In this document: piece by piece, positions 1 to 11,608 of the stretch
How the letters are laid out: every line of letters begins with the position of its first letter
How positions within the stretch are numbered: the stretch's first letter is position 1
DNA from: Aphrophora alni
Lineage: Eukaryota > Arthropoda > Insecta > Hemiptera > Aphrophoridae
DNA length: 64,000 bases
NCBI GenBank assembly: GCA_963513935.1
Contig: OY740765.1
Coordinates: 144,339,618-144,403,617, forward strand
Direction: 5' to 3'
Position numbers and translations under genes: made by a program
The notes under the pieces: model-generated
Seen by the model: only the letters and a program-made list of their open reading frames with translations
The model's database searches: none
Told to the model about the DNA's origin: nothing

Positions 1-294
1 ATCTTTGGAAATATTTTTTGATTACACAAAATTTATGGATGAAAATATATTAAAACACATTTTCTCGAAACATGACATAAAGATTTTTATAAAATTTTGC
101 TTGAATGCCTCTAAGGACTCAAATATAAGGTTGTTATCACCCTAAAAATCCTCTTTCGGAAGTTTACTAGGTAAAAAAAAAATTTTAAAAAAGCTATTCT
201 AAACAACATGATTTCTCAAAATAAGCTGTACCGATTTTGGTCAAATTATATTAAATTATGAACATTAATTATTGAATATACTTTTGTGTCTGTC

Positions 295-545
295 AAATGT
301 AGTCCTTGTTTGTATTTCCTTCTATGTGGCTACATGTTTCGCTGCCACAGGCAGCATCTTCAGGCCAACTATTATGTCCACAAAACACTCACAATTACAC
401 AACACTTGTAACAATTATTTTTATACATTTTCTGTACACGTCATATATTAAATAGTTTAAATAAATTATGTTTAACATAGTTACACTTTTGAGGTACCTC
501 TTTCTGGTGTATTTCGTTTATGTAATATATGTTTATGAAATATAT
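295..545 (-). repeat. Penelope-like element tail with hammerhead-like motif, copy 1
   Basis: Read on the minus strand, this about 250 bp unit contains a short coding-like stretch (EIHQKEVPQKCN), then at about 370-318 a motif TGGC-CTGAAGA-stem/loop-GAAACATGTA-GCCA, and ends near AGAAGGAAATACAAAC. The same unit occurs in the opposite orientation at 10290-10505. The motif order (strand I, CUGANGA, GCUGCC/GGCAGC hairpin, GAA, palindromic ACAUGU, A, complementary strand I) is that of the small type I hammerhead ribozymes known from Penelope-like retroelements. Class assignment rests on this motif only; no reverse transcriptase or GIY-YIG domain was found beside it. Confidence 0.5.
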
Positions 546-799
546 GTAGTTCTAAAGCTGTTCAACAATGAATATAATTATTGAAACCCGTGCCAAATCG
601 CAAGTAACGAATATTATGGTTACTGAATAATTGGAAACAGGTCTTTAACGCAGTCATTACAAAATTCCATTTCAGACAATATGATTTATGCTTAAGACGA
701 GATAATGTCATAAGTGAAGCAAGTTTAAATTGTATTTAAATATTTGTTAAGCACAATAGGGACCAAAAAAAGTTAGATAAAAATGAAATAATGTATAGG

Positions 800-2135
800 T
801 GTCTATAATGTACTCATATAGAACACTATTGAAATTCAGAAAAATCATAGAAATTAATAATATAAAAATGGTAGCCAATTTAAATATTTTTTGTTTAGAT
901 CTCATGTGTTAGTCAACTTATACCACTTTGAGTTAGATGAAAGTAAAATGGTATCAATCTGAAGCCCCTATGATGAAAAACAGCAAAGTTTTTTAAACAA
1001 TGTAATTTTGAACCCTGATCTGTTATGATATTGTGATATTCGTACAGTTATGAGATCCAGGGCCAAGTCACTGGCATGAGTATAGTGAGTGGAGGCTCAT
1101 TCACATTTGTACAGCTTCGAGGTCTACCAAATACGAAACACTTCAAAGCGAGTGGAAACATTTCAATATCCACAACTACAAAGCCCGTTTGGGCCTAACC
1201 AATTAGGAAAGTACTGATATACACAATTATGAGGTTCATAAAATCTGAGTATTAACTTTTTTAATTAAACTTGACCTACTGCATATGACAGCTTGATCTA
1301 CCAATATTCTTAACGTGTCCTACTAGATCTGAGGAACCAAATTTGGTGATATATTTAGAGGATCTGCTTGTATTACATTGTACTATGACACTGGGTAAGT
1401 ACATGATGATCAAACTTGTTTTCTATTACTTGAAATTTGGCCAAAATTGTATAGAACTTGGTAGATCATAATAGTTATTATTTACAATTATTGTAGATAA
1501 TCTGTTATTCAAACAAGTTGATGGAAGCCATGTTGGTACTACCCCAGCCCCATCGTACAATGTAATATAAGCAGATCTTCTAAAATTAATACCCAATAAT
1601 TGTAGGAAATGGTAAATTGAAGTGTAAAATCAAGGGGTCTTATCCAGTACGGTAAATTTGTTTAAAACAGTTGTTACAATGGTATTTTGAACCTCATATT
1701 TGTGTATAATAATACTGTCTTGATATTGGCTAGGCCCTAATGGGCCGGCCTTGTAGATGTGTATATATTTAAAAGTATCCACTCGCTTTGATCATGTCTG
1801 TGTATCAGCCCTGATGGGTCCATAATTACACTTATGGAGCCTACACCCACCACTTGTTGGTGACTGGGTCCTGCTATACTCCTAACCATACGAATATTAC
1901 ATTTTCTTTCAAGATCAGGGTTAGAAATTATATTCATTCCAATAACTTAGGTATTTGTCATGGTAGGAACTTGGTACCCTTACTTGCAAAATTGAAATCT
2001 GCAAATTTCTATCTAATTTAATTTGTTATAAGTTGAATAATACACAAGATATCAACAAAAACTGTTTTAAATGACCACCATTTCGGTTTAGATTTTACTA
2101 CATGTCAATAGATTCTATATGAACTATAGTTCCGA
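800..2135. repeat. Foldback (long inverted repeat) element, about 1.34 kb
   Basis: The left half (about 800-1440) reappears inverted in the right half (about 1505-2135). Paired landmarks are AACCCTGATC near 1011 with GATCAGGGTT near 1913, AAAGCGAGTGGA near 1145 with TCCACTCGCTTT near 1779, and TGTATTACATTGTAC near 1370 with its complement near 1556. The arms are diverged, with many substitutions and small gaps, so this is an old non-coding copy. No protein-coding potential was seen (the 66-codon minus ORF at 1737-1937 lies inside an arm). Related single arms lie near 2895-3420, 4810-4960 and 42393-42475. Confidence 0.7.
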
Positions 2136-2894
2136 ATACTAAATTTTATGTTCTTGTCTTAATTTGTGTGAACATTATCATGCTTACGACAATGACAAAT
2201 GGCATGACAAAATTACTTATTTGGTTTTCCGAGCCAATGAAACGTGAAGATCAGTCAAAATACAGAGGTTGAAATTTTTGACGATTACTAAACTTACCCT
2301 ATACTTTGTATACTGAGTAAGTAATCATAATTGTAAAAATAATAAAACATTGTTATAAAAGTATTAAAAATTACTAGTTAACCTACAAATAAGTACTCTT
2401 GTGTACTCAGTATACTTAAGAAAGTAATTAGGGAGAAAAATTATTTCAACTTACCACAAAAATTACCACTAGACAAACCAATAAATATGATCTCTTCATC
2501 CTGCAAGCAATTTGAGAAATCGTATGCCGCAGTTAAGACCTAAGCTTTTAAACAATATGTATATGAAATTTTTACATAATGTAAAAAACAAATAATAAAT
2601 ATATAAGGAAAAATAGTTGACATATTTATTTTTCACTTTAATGTTTGTCATGACAGAACCTGAACACAAAACAACTAAAAAAGTACTCAATTTTATAGCC
2701 AGACCATAAATTAAATTGTTGTATACATTATAAATAAACCTTAAAAAACATTGATAAACGACTATAAGCTGTAATGGAGGTTTTTGTATCATGTAAAGAT
2801 CCGGTTAAAGGCTACTTTTAATAACAGAAGATTGCACAAAAGATAAATAAAGTATCCAAAAATACTGCATTAACTTTTTCGTTTAACCATCTAC

Positions 2895-3420
2895 AATCTA
2901 ATATAGTGCACTCATATATAGAACCCCTATTGAAATTCAGAAAAAATTACTTGAATGGTAGCCATTTTAAACAGTTTTTTTTCTTCATATCATGTGTGAT
3001 ATTCAATTTATAACACACTAAATTAGATCATAATTTGCAAATTTTAATTAGCATGTAATGGCACCAACAATACGATGAGAAATAGCAAAGTTATAATCAA
3101 AAATGTAATTTCGAACCCTGATCTCCTAAGAAAATGTGATATTCATATAGTTACGAGATCCGGAAGAGTAAGACAAGATCCGACGAAGTGATATACACAA
3201 TTACAAAGTTCAGAAAACTTGTGTAGCAACTGTTTTAAACAAACTTACCCTTTTATCTACTAATACAATTTAAAATTTCCTACAAGTCCCAAGAGACCAA
3301 GCAATTTAGAATATCTGCTTACATTCTCTGATGATGTTGGGTAAGTACCATGACACCCACCAACTGGTTTTTCAATTTCTACGATAACTCAAAATTTGAG
3401 GGTAGCTGCCATAAGAAATT
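2895..3420 (+). repeat. One-armed relative of the 800-2135 foldback element
   Basis: This stretch follows the left arm of the foldback element in order: CTCATATATAGAAC, TATTGAAATTCAG, the GATGAGAAATAGCAAAG block, AACCCTGATCTC, ATATACACAATTA and the GGGTAAGTAC centre at about 3350. The second arm is missing or replaced by sequence resembling positions 60-240. It is non-coding and diverged. Confidence 0.55.
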
Positions 3421-5197
3421 AAACACAAAGTTATGATTTTCTTTATTTCGGCTATAACGATTTTTTTTCAAGTGTATCGTCTAAGGACCCAAACAAAATG
3501 TATTTGTCGCCATCTCTACAAATATACTGATTAAAGTTTGCTACAAAAAAATAAATAAATAAAAAAATAAACAGTCATGGGGTTGTTATAAATAAGACCA
3601 ACTGTATTTTCTCAAAATCAACTCTATTGATTTTGTTCAAACATAAGTGAATTGTGAAGATTAATGATGCTAATATGTGTACAAAATCACAAGTAAAACA
3701 ATAATATTACAAACAGGAATAGTTGGGAAAAAACTAAATAAATTTTGTCCACCACCATTAAAAGCTTGATTTTAATCAAATACGTTTTTTGCTAAGGAAG
3801 TGTTTATTGGAACAGGCATAGGATATTTATGTTCTATTTAAATATATAAATATTATTTTCAAACAGTATCTATCGTTCATTTTCACTTTTTGACTGATAA
3901 CTACCTACGTAACATTTTTGATTGGTTTTTACTTGGTTTATTGGATGGGTGAGTGAGAAAGTTTGTGCAAAGTTTTTGTACCCTTTATTTCATTATTAGA
4001 TGTCAATACATTTAATTAATATAATTAAAAATTATAATTTACGTATTGATTTAAATGTACAAAAAATTTTGTCCTTGGTGAATATTTTTTTGCATGTGTC
4101 TGGGTGAATAAGAAAGTTAGTTCAAATTTGTTTAATAAAATCCTAATTTACGTCATTTTGAAAGATTGTCTTATCAAAAATAACACAATATCATAATAAA
4201 ACCTATAAAATATGGTTAATTAAAACACAGCGTAAATTGGAAAACAAATACTAAGGTTATCCAAGGTTAATGACAGCGTCATAAACTTGTGACATGTATG
4301 CCAAGTAGTTGTAATAGAGCAGACTCATCCCAGTACTTATTATTTTCTCATAGAGTATATAGTATAGAGAAAGTTATGTGATGCGTCAAAAAAATCTATG
4401 TAGAGTTTTGTTCCTTTTAACTGGGTTTTGAGAATAAGTGACTGCATAATTGATGCATTTTATTTCACCGTTTATTAGCATTTGTAATAGAAAATATAGT
4501 CTCATCAACTCATAGATTCCTGCCTTGAATTTTTTTTTTTTTTTAAGAAACAAGTAAAAAATGATGTATCATTAAAGTATATAGCATCTGTAAGTACTTT
4601 CCTTTTTTTACTTAAATGGTATATGATGTATCGGGTAAGTTTGGTAATCATAAAAAATGTCAAATACTGGGTTCTGACTGATCTTAAAGTTTCATGGCCA
4701 CAGGAAACTGAAAAAGTGGTTATCAACAAGCCTTCTGCCTGTCGTTGTTGTCGTCATTTGTACGTAAGCACGATAGCGGTGACAAAAATACAGATAAGAA
4801 CATGTAATATGGTATAGTGGACTATAGTACCTTTTTATAGAACCCCATGAAATTCAAAAAATCGAATGGAAAATGTCAAAATGGTATCAAAACACAGAGT
4901 TTTCAAAATAACTTATATTGTAATTATTGTAATGTAATATCATAATTACAAAATATATTGTATTAGGTTAATCGCAGGTGTTGTAGACAATTATTTACCA
5001 TGAAATTAATATGTAATATTATTGAGTTTCAAATCAAACCATACATCAGTACCTAACCAGGCATAGATATGATATTATGTTGAAAAAACAGTACTATAGA
5101 AGTTTGTCGAACTTGGGAAAAACTATAAAATTACTTAACATTACAAAATTTAAGTACACCAGTTATTGAGAAATAAATTAAGAGTACTAGTTTGTTA
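3421..5197. other. AT-rich intergenic sequence with one weak foldback-family fragment
   Basis: No gene is supported. Around 4810-4960 a fragment (TATAGAACC, GAAATTCA, ATGGTATCAA) resembles the ends of the foldback family above. A run of 17 T's or so lies near 4530. The 64- to 74-codon ORFs here lack recognisable domains and look like chance ORFs. Confidence 0.4.
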
Positions 5198-5535
5198 TAC
5201 TGGGTGTCCCACTGAGAGGTCACAATTTTGGATTTAATATGTTAGCATATGGAACACTCTACAAACTTGACACTTTACAATTATGTTACATAGATATGTA
5301 AAAAATAGGACCTTCAAGTTTCATTTTTTTCTATGGTCAATCAAAACAAAATGATGGAAATAACAAAAACATTAAAATTCTGGAAAGAATGACTATCTAC
5401 CACAATGCAATGCAATTAAAATGTGCATTGAATTTCCATCAGCTGTTGTTAACACACAACAATGAAACAATTGGTAGTTGTGTTCGATCAGTTTATGTGT
5501 GATATCTAAATTTATAGGAAGCTATAAGGTGTTTT

Positions 5536-6500
5536 CAAAGAACCCACTCAAATGTGGTCACGCCTTCAGTAAAATCAATTCATAAATGGAAAATTGGATC
5601 AGTTACAAAGAAATACTCTAGATTTTCTAAAGCTGAAAATGCATGTGCTACTTTACTGAAATCTCCAAACAGGCCTAATTTACCTAGAAAAGTTTCATCC
5701 CCTACACCGGCTACAGGGATACCAAAGTCATCAGTTCAAAGGTATAAAGAAAAAAAATTACTCAGCTGGAGATGAGAAAAGTTTTTTCCAACAGGATGGA
5801 GCTCTTCCTCATTACGTTATTGTGGTCAAAGCAGTTTTAGATCGGGAGCTTCCCAACTGTTGGATAGGTTTTTTTTTTTTTTTTTTTTTTAACAATTGAA
5901 ACTGAACTTAGTCCATCTATCAATATTTCTATAAAATGAAAGCATTTGTTGGCTGCACATCCTACGACGCACTCCAATACACAAAATCACTTGTTCTTGT
6001 GTTATTCCATATTAGTCTTGTCTTAGGCCAAATCAAACAGTTTTATCCTGTCCAACCGCCGAACTTGAACTGAATTGAACTTGAGAATTTGTAGCATCTC
6101 CATGTTATGGTGCTTCTTTCTTGCTATCTTTCTTCATGCTTCCTAGCAAATCGCCGAACCTCTTCATAAACTGTAGTAATTTGTAAATCCTTATGGAGAT
6201 CATCATTGCCTATGTACCATGAGGCATTAACAATGCCCTTCAGTACTTTATTTTGATATGTTTGAATAATTTTTATGTTGCTTCTTTTTGAGCAGCCCCA
6301 AAGCTGCACACCATATGACCAGATAGGTTTTAAGACTTGTTTATAAAGTAATAGTTTATTATGCACTGGCAGCTAACAGGATAGGTCCTGACAGCAATTT
6401 CATGAACTGGCCTCCAAGATCTCCAGACTTGATTCACCATATAGCAACATATAATGAATTAATGAAGATGATTGAAGAGGAATTACTGTTGATGGCTTTT
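5536..6500 (+). pseudogene. mariner-family transposase, broken
   Basis: Recognisable blocks are an N-terminal helix-turn-helix segment (TPSVKSIHKWKIGSVTKKY, about 5557-5613), then the catalytic block QQDGALPHYVIVVKAVLD (about 5793-5847) typical of IS630/Tc1/mariner transposases, and NWPPRSPDL (about 6404-6430) just before the usual final catalytic acidic region, here degraded to LIHHIATYNEL. Frameshifts separate the N-terminal and catalytic parts, and a large central deletion is likely. The catalytic block is interrupted at the WIG codons by a Jockey-type LINE; the frame resumes exactly on the other side. A related N-terminal segment lies at 36520-36740 on the minus strand. Confidence 0.75.
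5870..6378 (-). mobile_element. 5'-truncated Jockey-clade LINE fragment
   Basis: A minus-strand insertion with a poly-A tail (22 T's at about 5869-5890 on the + strand) flanked by an 8 bp direct repeat GGATAGGT at 5862-5869 and 6379-6386. It carries the C-terminal part of a Jockey-type reverse transcriptase at 6124-6366: LLLYKQVLKPIWSYGVQLWG, then NKVLKGIVNASWY and NDDLHKDLQI, a signature of Jockey elements. The remaining 230 bp are 3' end and UTR. Only about 80 residues survive, so it was born truncated, as usual for target-primed reverse transcription. Confidence 0.85.
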
Positions 6501-6916
6501 CAATTTTTTTAAAAGCGCTTATGTCTCTTCTTTGTTTCATTGCTAATTGCTATCAGTGCATAGCTATTTGTGCCATTTGTGGTCATCAATTCAAATAAAG
6601 TTTAAATATAGAACTTTAATATTTTATTACTATTATTTTTCTGTATTATGTTTTACACATTTTCATGTTATCTGCAAATCAACAAGTTGTAATAGTTATG
6701 CAAATAAAATCATTGTAGTAAAAACGTACCATTATTTTGTTGTTCCGCCATATTGTTTTGATTGACCATAAAAAAGATAATAATATGAAGAAAATAAACT
6801 TTACTTATTTAACATTGATGTATGTAACATAGCTGTGAAGTGTCAAGTTCATAGAGTATTCCATATGACCGGCATATTAATTCAAAACTAGAGAGTTCTT
6901 TGTAGGCCACACTTTA

Positions 6917-8445
6917 TATGTGTGTGTACATATATAAATATTCATAGTTATGTAATATGTTTTATGTAACTCTATATTTATTGTGAAGAATGTATTTTTA
7001 AAGTTATTTGTTTTAATCTTATTGATGATACCACAATCCATTTGTTTTTATTCTTTTAAAGTACCGTAGTCAAGTGTTTGTTGACTAATGGTTAAGTTTT
7101 AACTTAAGTAATATTATTATACAGTTATAGGTATGCTAGTTTTGAATATGTTAGTTTAAGTGTCATACATTTGTATAAATGATCTGTCAGATAAGGATGC
7201 CTTTGTTCTGGACTACAAAACAGTGATATCAAGATTATTTATTGATTAATGAACATTAACATCCATTACAAAGAAAAAGCTATTATTCAATGTAACTATT
7301 AAGTCGTACAATATGAGATGTCTAATTTCAGAACATTTTCTCCAAACTAATCCTCATGGGCACACTGTAGTCAATAAGGGCGTGGCAATCCCTAGGGATC
7401 ATATTATCTGAATCTACGGCTTCTTGCATGTAGTCCTGAGTTGGATAACTTTATTTCATCTTTCCTATCAGGTATTTTTTGACCAATTCTTATTAATAAT
7501 TGTTGATTAATAATAATAATTGTTCAACTAAAATCTCTCCAAACATATTTGGCTGCCATGCCATCTGTTATATGGGCGTTGGAAAAAAAATTAGTAAGCA
7601 CACTTTTGACTTTTGGTTTTGTTAAGATCTTTAAAATCAAGGGTAGCAAGATGGGGATTACTATAGAAAGTTTTAAAGTTACCCTCTGCAACTCCTACTT
7701 CGAGACGTGGTATGAAGATCTAAACTAGATAAAAACTACTATATCATATATGTTAGAAAGATGTGCCAAAGTTTAATTGGTCATTAAAATATATATATAT
7801 ATAGTAAGTGGTGATATGGGACTTTTTGGACACACAGGATATAGTCAGACTTGAGGATGAAAATCTAAACTACGTAAAAAACTAATATATCTTATGCTAG
7901 AAAGTTGTGCCAAAGTTTAATTAGTTATTCAAAAAATAAAAACATTAAGTGGGTGTGTGAAACTTTTAGGACACACGATATATATAATTTATAGTTCTAT
8001 TGATGAATTTAGTTAGTCATGGTAAAACATATTTCAGTAAATGTAAAAAATATGACTCTTTTTTTTACGCATATTTTTCTTGTAACTTAAAATATAATTC
8101 TATAAAAGATTCTAATAATTCAAATATGTTTGCATTACGGTAAACCATTGATTAAGAGATTAGTAGGTTTTAGAAAACAAAAGAGAACTTTTTTTTTCGT
8201 AACTCCACATCTTTAGTCAGTATTGTATTATTTCAGTTTTTGTGGTGTGGTCATACTGGTACAAACAAAATTGAAAATAACATACGTTATTTTTTGTGTT
8301 TCCACTGTTTCCAGTTTACTATTGCTAAGTGCTAACCATTTATATAATTATTATTTTGTTTAGCATTTTGTGTAATTCAGCGTAATCAACGTATCTTCCA
8401 AAGTTTTGAACCTAGTGGGCGTTGATACAGATTCCTGGAGATAAA
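6917..8445. other. Upstream flank of the GLMP homologue
   Basis: AT-rich sequence with no supported gene. It contains the two-copy tandem repeat at 7711-7975 and probably the GLMP promoter and 5' UTR in the last few hundred bases (8280-8445), but I cannot point to a defined core promoter element. Confidence 0.4.
7711..7975. repeat. Two-copy tandem duplication, period about 145 bp
   Basis: The copy starting at 7711 (ATCTAAACTA, GTTAGAAAG, GTGCCAAAGTTTAATT, AAGTGG, GGGACTTTTTGGACACAC) is repeated from about 7856 (ATCTAAACTA, GCTAGAAAG, GTGCCAAAGTTTAATT, AAGTGG, AACTTTTAGGACACAC). The first copy contains a short AT microsatellite. The end motif ACTTTTAGGACAC recurs at about 32176 and, inverted, at 40288, hinting at a shared mariner-like terminus. 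Confidence 0.65.
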
Positions 8446-8523
8446 ATGAAGTACTTACAAAGCGTGATTTTCACAGTTTGTTTGGCTTTGTTTGGATTAC
8501 CTGCAGCCTCTGCTGATAGACAG
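8446..8523 (+). CDS. GLMP: GLMP homologue exon 1: start codon and signal peptide
   Basis: The 26 codons from ATG 8446 encode a short basic start (MKYLQ), a hydrophobic core (VIFTVCLALFGL) and small residues ending ASADRQ, a textbook cleavable signal peptide with likely cleavage after the alanine/serine stretch. The exon ends CAG|GTAAAG, a good donor in phase 0, and reads directly into exon 2. The start context AAAATGA is A-rich, as usual in insects. No upstream in-frame ATG was seen close by. The 5' UTR and promoter are not delimited; I saw no convincing TATA or initiator element. Because the exon is short, its joining to exon 2 across 22.8 kb is inference from phase, signal-peptide logic and strand. 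Confidence 0.7.
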
Positions 8524-8689
8524 GTAAAGGTTAACCCTAAAATGGTAACGCCTTTTTTACATACATAAATGGTAACGTGTAGCCTCACAGACTACTCGTG
8601 GGAAAAGATTGGAAAAAAACACATACAAATTAAAAAATATATTATTAAATTAGATTATATTGCTGTAGACATATTTAAGAAGAAATAAA

Positions 8690-9410
8690 ATATAAATAAA
8701 TTAGATTATATGGTAAATATGCATTAAAGCATACGTGTTACATATTTGCTTCTATTTTTGTGAAATAGTTAAAACCTATTATGTACAATTCACATCCTAT
8801 TGATTATGGCATTTGTTGCAACACCATTTTCAATGCACCCATTACAAATGTGTGTTAACAATTTAAAACAAAGGAATCCTGCTTTGGTTATGATAGTGCA
8901 AGCATTTAATTCAATAAACTATTACCTCTCAGGACCTCCTGAATCTGTGAGCCTTTCATCTTGATGTAATCATATCTGTGTTATTATAAAAAAGTCGTTT
9001 AAATCCCTGACCTTCATGTAAATATTATTTACCTGAAGACCTAATAAAACAAATTTTTGTTAAAAAATATTAAATTTTGCTTCAACCAAATATACTGAAT
9101 ATTATTGCACAGTCAAACAACGTAATATCTAGGAGGCATGTCATACGAAACGTCATTCTCCATGTATTAAGCGATGTAAATACAGATGCATACTAACTAC
9201 AACAAAGTATGATCCATACTTGCATATTTCTTGTTTTCATATATAAATAATTAATTTGGTACATTGAAAATGGTATTGGGACAATTGCCATAATCAATAG
9301 GATGTGAATTATACATAATGTGGTATGTATTTTAACGATTTCATAAAAATATAAGCAAATATATAACGTGTATGCTTCAATGCATATTTACCGATTATTA
9401 ACATTAAAAT
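8690..9410. repeat. Foldback element just inside intron 1
   Basis: The left arm (about 8708-8852: GGTAAATATGCATT, ATACGTGTTACATATTTGCTT, ACAATTCACATCCTATTGAT, CATTTTCAATG) is mirrored by the right arm (about 9265-9395: CATTGAAAATG, ATCAATAGGATGTGAATT, AAGCAAATATATAACGTGTAT, AATGCATATTTACC). The arms are about 140-150 bp with modest divergence, separated by about 410 bp with no coding potential. It begins under 200 bp after exon 1. Confidence 0.65.
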
Positions 9411-10289
9411 ATGTAGATTACTCTAGTACGTTTGTAAATGAACTAGGCCTATAGTTCTGGTAAGTTAAATATATATTTTTGACCTTTCTAGACATGTAGT
9501 TCTTTAAATATGTCTGGTTAGGTACATAATTGACAGTAATAGACATCTAGTTTGACAGTTCTTTAAACAGACCTATTTTTGCAGATAAACATAAACATCT
9601 AGGGATGAGACATTAAATAGATTCACGAGTTGTCATATATAGTAATGTAAAGACCTGAACTAACCTCAAAAGGCCCGCAAATATCATTTTAAATAGCTTG
9701 TTTTCGACAGAAATAGTGTATTTTGGTAATTTAAAAGAGAAATGCGTGTAAAAGGATGATATAATTGTTGCAAAAGGAGGTAGGAAGGACACAAATTGCC
9801 TACATTTAGCGAGTAAATAGCGATGACAGGAACACTACATATTAACCTAAGCCTAATTGTGTTTTTACAGAATAATTTGTAACAACCTTACCTGTAAAAT
9901 ATTTAACTTAATGGTAAATATGCATTGTAGATCCTGTGGCAATTTAGTAGTGAAATTTAATGAAACCTCGTTTTAAAATGACATACCTAATTTTTAAACA
10001 GTTGGATCATCCTTTAGCTGGGAGGACCCTTTTTAAATATCAAAATCTATCATTTCTATCTAAAATAAGCAATTTAAAAGTACAAAATCCTATTCTTATG
10101 AGGTTATGTATGACATCCGTCATTGTTCATTCTTATGGTAACGATAGTGAATATATTGAGTGGCCCATCTCTCAATGTGTATATTCATGTGACCGTCTCC
10201 ACTTCTTTTGATAAGCATTGAACAGCATTTATATTATCTGATAAGCATTGAACAGAGCTGCACCTTATCTTTCCAAATCAGTCTTAGAG
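9411..10289. other. Intron 1 sequence without recognised features
   Basis: AT-rich. An 83-codon ORF at 9960-10211 on the + strand shows no recognised domain and no splice or repeat context, so I treat it as chance. A second GGTAAATATGCATTG motif occurs at about 9911, matching the arm of the preceding foldback. Confidence 0.35.
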
Positions 10290-10505
10290 GAAATACACCA
10301 GAATGAGGTACCTCTCAAGTGTAACAATGTTAAACAAATTCATTTATTATATGACGTGTACAAAAAAATGTATGAAAATATGTGTTACAATAAGTGTTGT
10401 GTATTTATAAGTGTTTGAGTGGACATAGCAGCTGGCCTAATGATGCTGCACCTATGGCAGTGAAACATGTAGCCACATAAAAGGTAAAATAAAAATACAG
10501 ACTAG
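10290..10505 (+). repeat. Penelope-like element tail with hammerhead-like motif, copy 2
   Basis: Same unit as 295-545 but on the + strand: EIHQNEVPLKCN coding-like stretch at about 10291-10326, GACGTGTACAAAAAAATGTAT, then GCTGGC-CTAATGA-stem/loop-TGAAACATGTA-GCCACATAAAAGG at 10430-10485. Here the core reads CUAAUGA rather than CUGANGA, a change that should abolish ribozyme activity. The two copies differ by scattered substitutions and indels, so they are independent old insertions. Confidence 0.5.
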
Positions 10506-11029
10506 ATTTGACAGATATAAATAATATATATAAAATAAAATATATTTATGTAGTTCTAAGGCTATCAACAATGAACTTTGTATGTAGTCTATATTATATT
10601 TCTTTCACTGTTAATTGGAGTTCAATGACTTAATTCTAGGATTATATCTAGTACATATTGTTGTTCAGATAAATACTAAGACTAAATATAAATAAATGAT
10701 TATGACGGATGGGTGACTGAATGAATAAGTGACACAATTAGGATGTGGTATGGGTGATATTGGATTGATATCTAAAATCACAGTTTGTAGAATGTTCAAA
10801 TTTGGAGTATATTTAGAATGGCCAATATGAGGTAGGTAACTTATGATGTAGATTTCACAATATTTTGAGGTATTCAATTCACCAATTTTCTCAAAACAGT
10901 TAAATATTAAATTCTTACTATATTGGTTATTATTTTACTCTTGATTTATCTTTAAATTGAATTTTAAGCAAACAAAAATGGAGTCTGAATACCTTTAGGT
11001 CTGATCTAAGAATGATTTTCATTATTGTT
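10506..11029. other. AT-rich intron sequence, nothing recognised
   Basis: A short stretch at about 10543-10577 (ATGTAGTTCTAAGGC, CAACAATGAA) resembles 544-575, so part of the Penelope-like family may extend here in the opposite orientation. No gene is supported; the outer edge of the adjacent LTR is not resolved. Confidence 0.3.
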
Positions 11030-11608
11030 GTCCCCTGTTCCTGTTCTTGTTTTTTTTTACCATAGTAACCAGGATGTCAATTATTACTGCATTTTTTATT
11101 TTCATACCATTTATGTACACAAATTGCTGTTTTTGATACATATTTATTTGATGAGGATGGTAATTTACAATTTATGATTGATTATGAATGTAATATGATT
11201 GAACTATAGGTCTATGATAATTTTGATATCTACTTTTAAAATTATTTGGTGATTTATTTTCAAAAGGGTGGATGGTGATTTATGATGTGTTAGCCTGAAT
11301 AAATTTATTTATAAATTTAAATTTCGGGTTGTTACAATGCCCCCTTTTGATATAAGAAAAAACAATTTGTTTTTCTTAAATCAAAACAATGATCCCGAAA
11401 TTTTTGGATTTTGAATGGCCTCCTCTTCGATTTTGATGATTGGCATTGGTGGTTGGTGTGTTATATGATACATGTGGTTATTTGGATGGGGGTGTTGTAT
11501 TTTTTGAGTAGTGTGATGTGATAAATGCCTGTTTTTTTTAAAATTTTATTGTGTGTGTCTTTTAGTATATAAGTGGCTGGACCCAGTTTCTTGTGAATTA
11601 TGAGTTTC

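Larger units (their letters stand above)
5198..6916 (+). mobile_element. Tc1/mariner-type DNA transposon, degraded, interrupted by a LINE
   Basis: Imperfect inverted repeats of about 170 bp bound the element. The left begins TACTGGGTGTCCCACTGAG; the right, read inverted, begins GTGTGGCCTACAAAGAAC. Both continue through AATATG, CATATGGAA, ACTC, ACTTGACACTT, TATGTTACATA and ATGGTCAATCAAAACAA. A TA dinucleotide flanks each end, consistent with TA target duplication. Inside are remnants of a transposase in one orientation (see 5536-6500), split by a separate insertion at 5870-6378. The element is dead but its architecture is still readable. Confidence 0.75.

Noticed and set aside
9960..10211. 83-codon + strand ORF in intron 1
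   Set aside because: No motif, no splice context in frame with GLMP, and no repeat or TE similarity seen.
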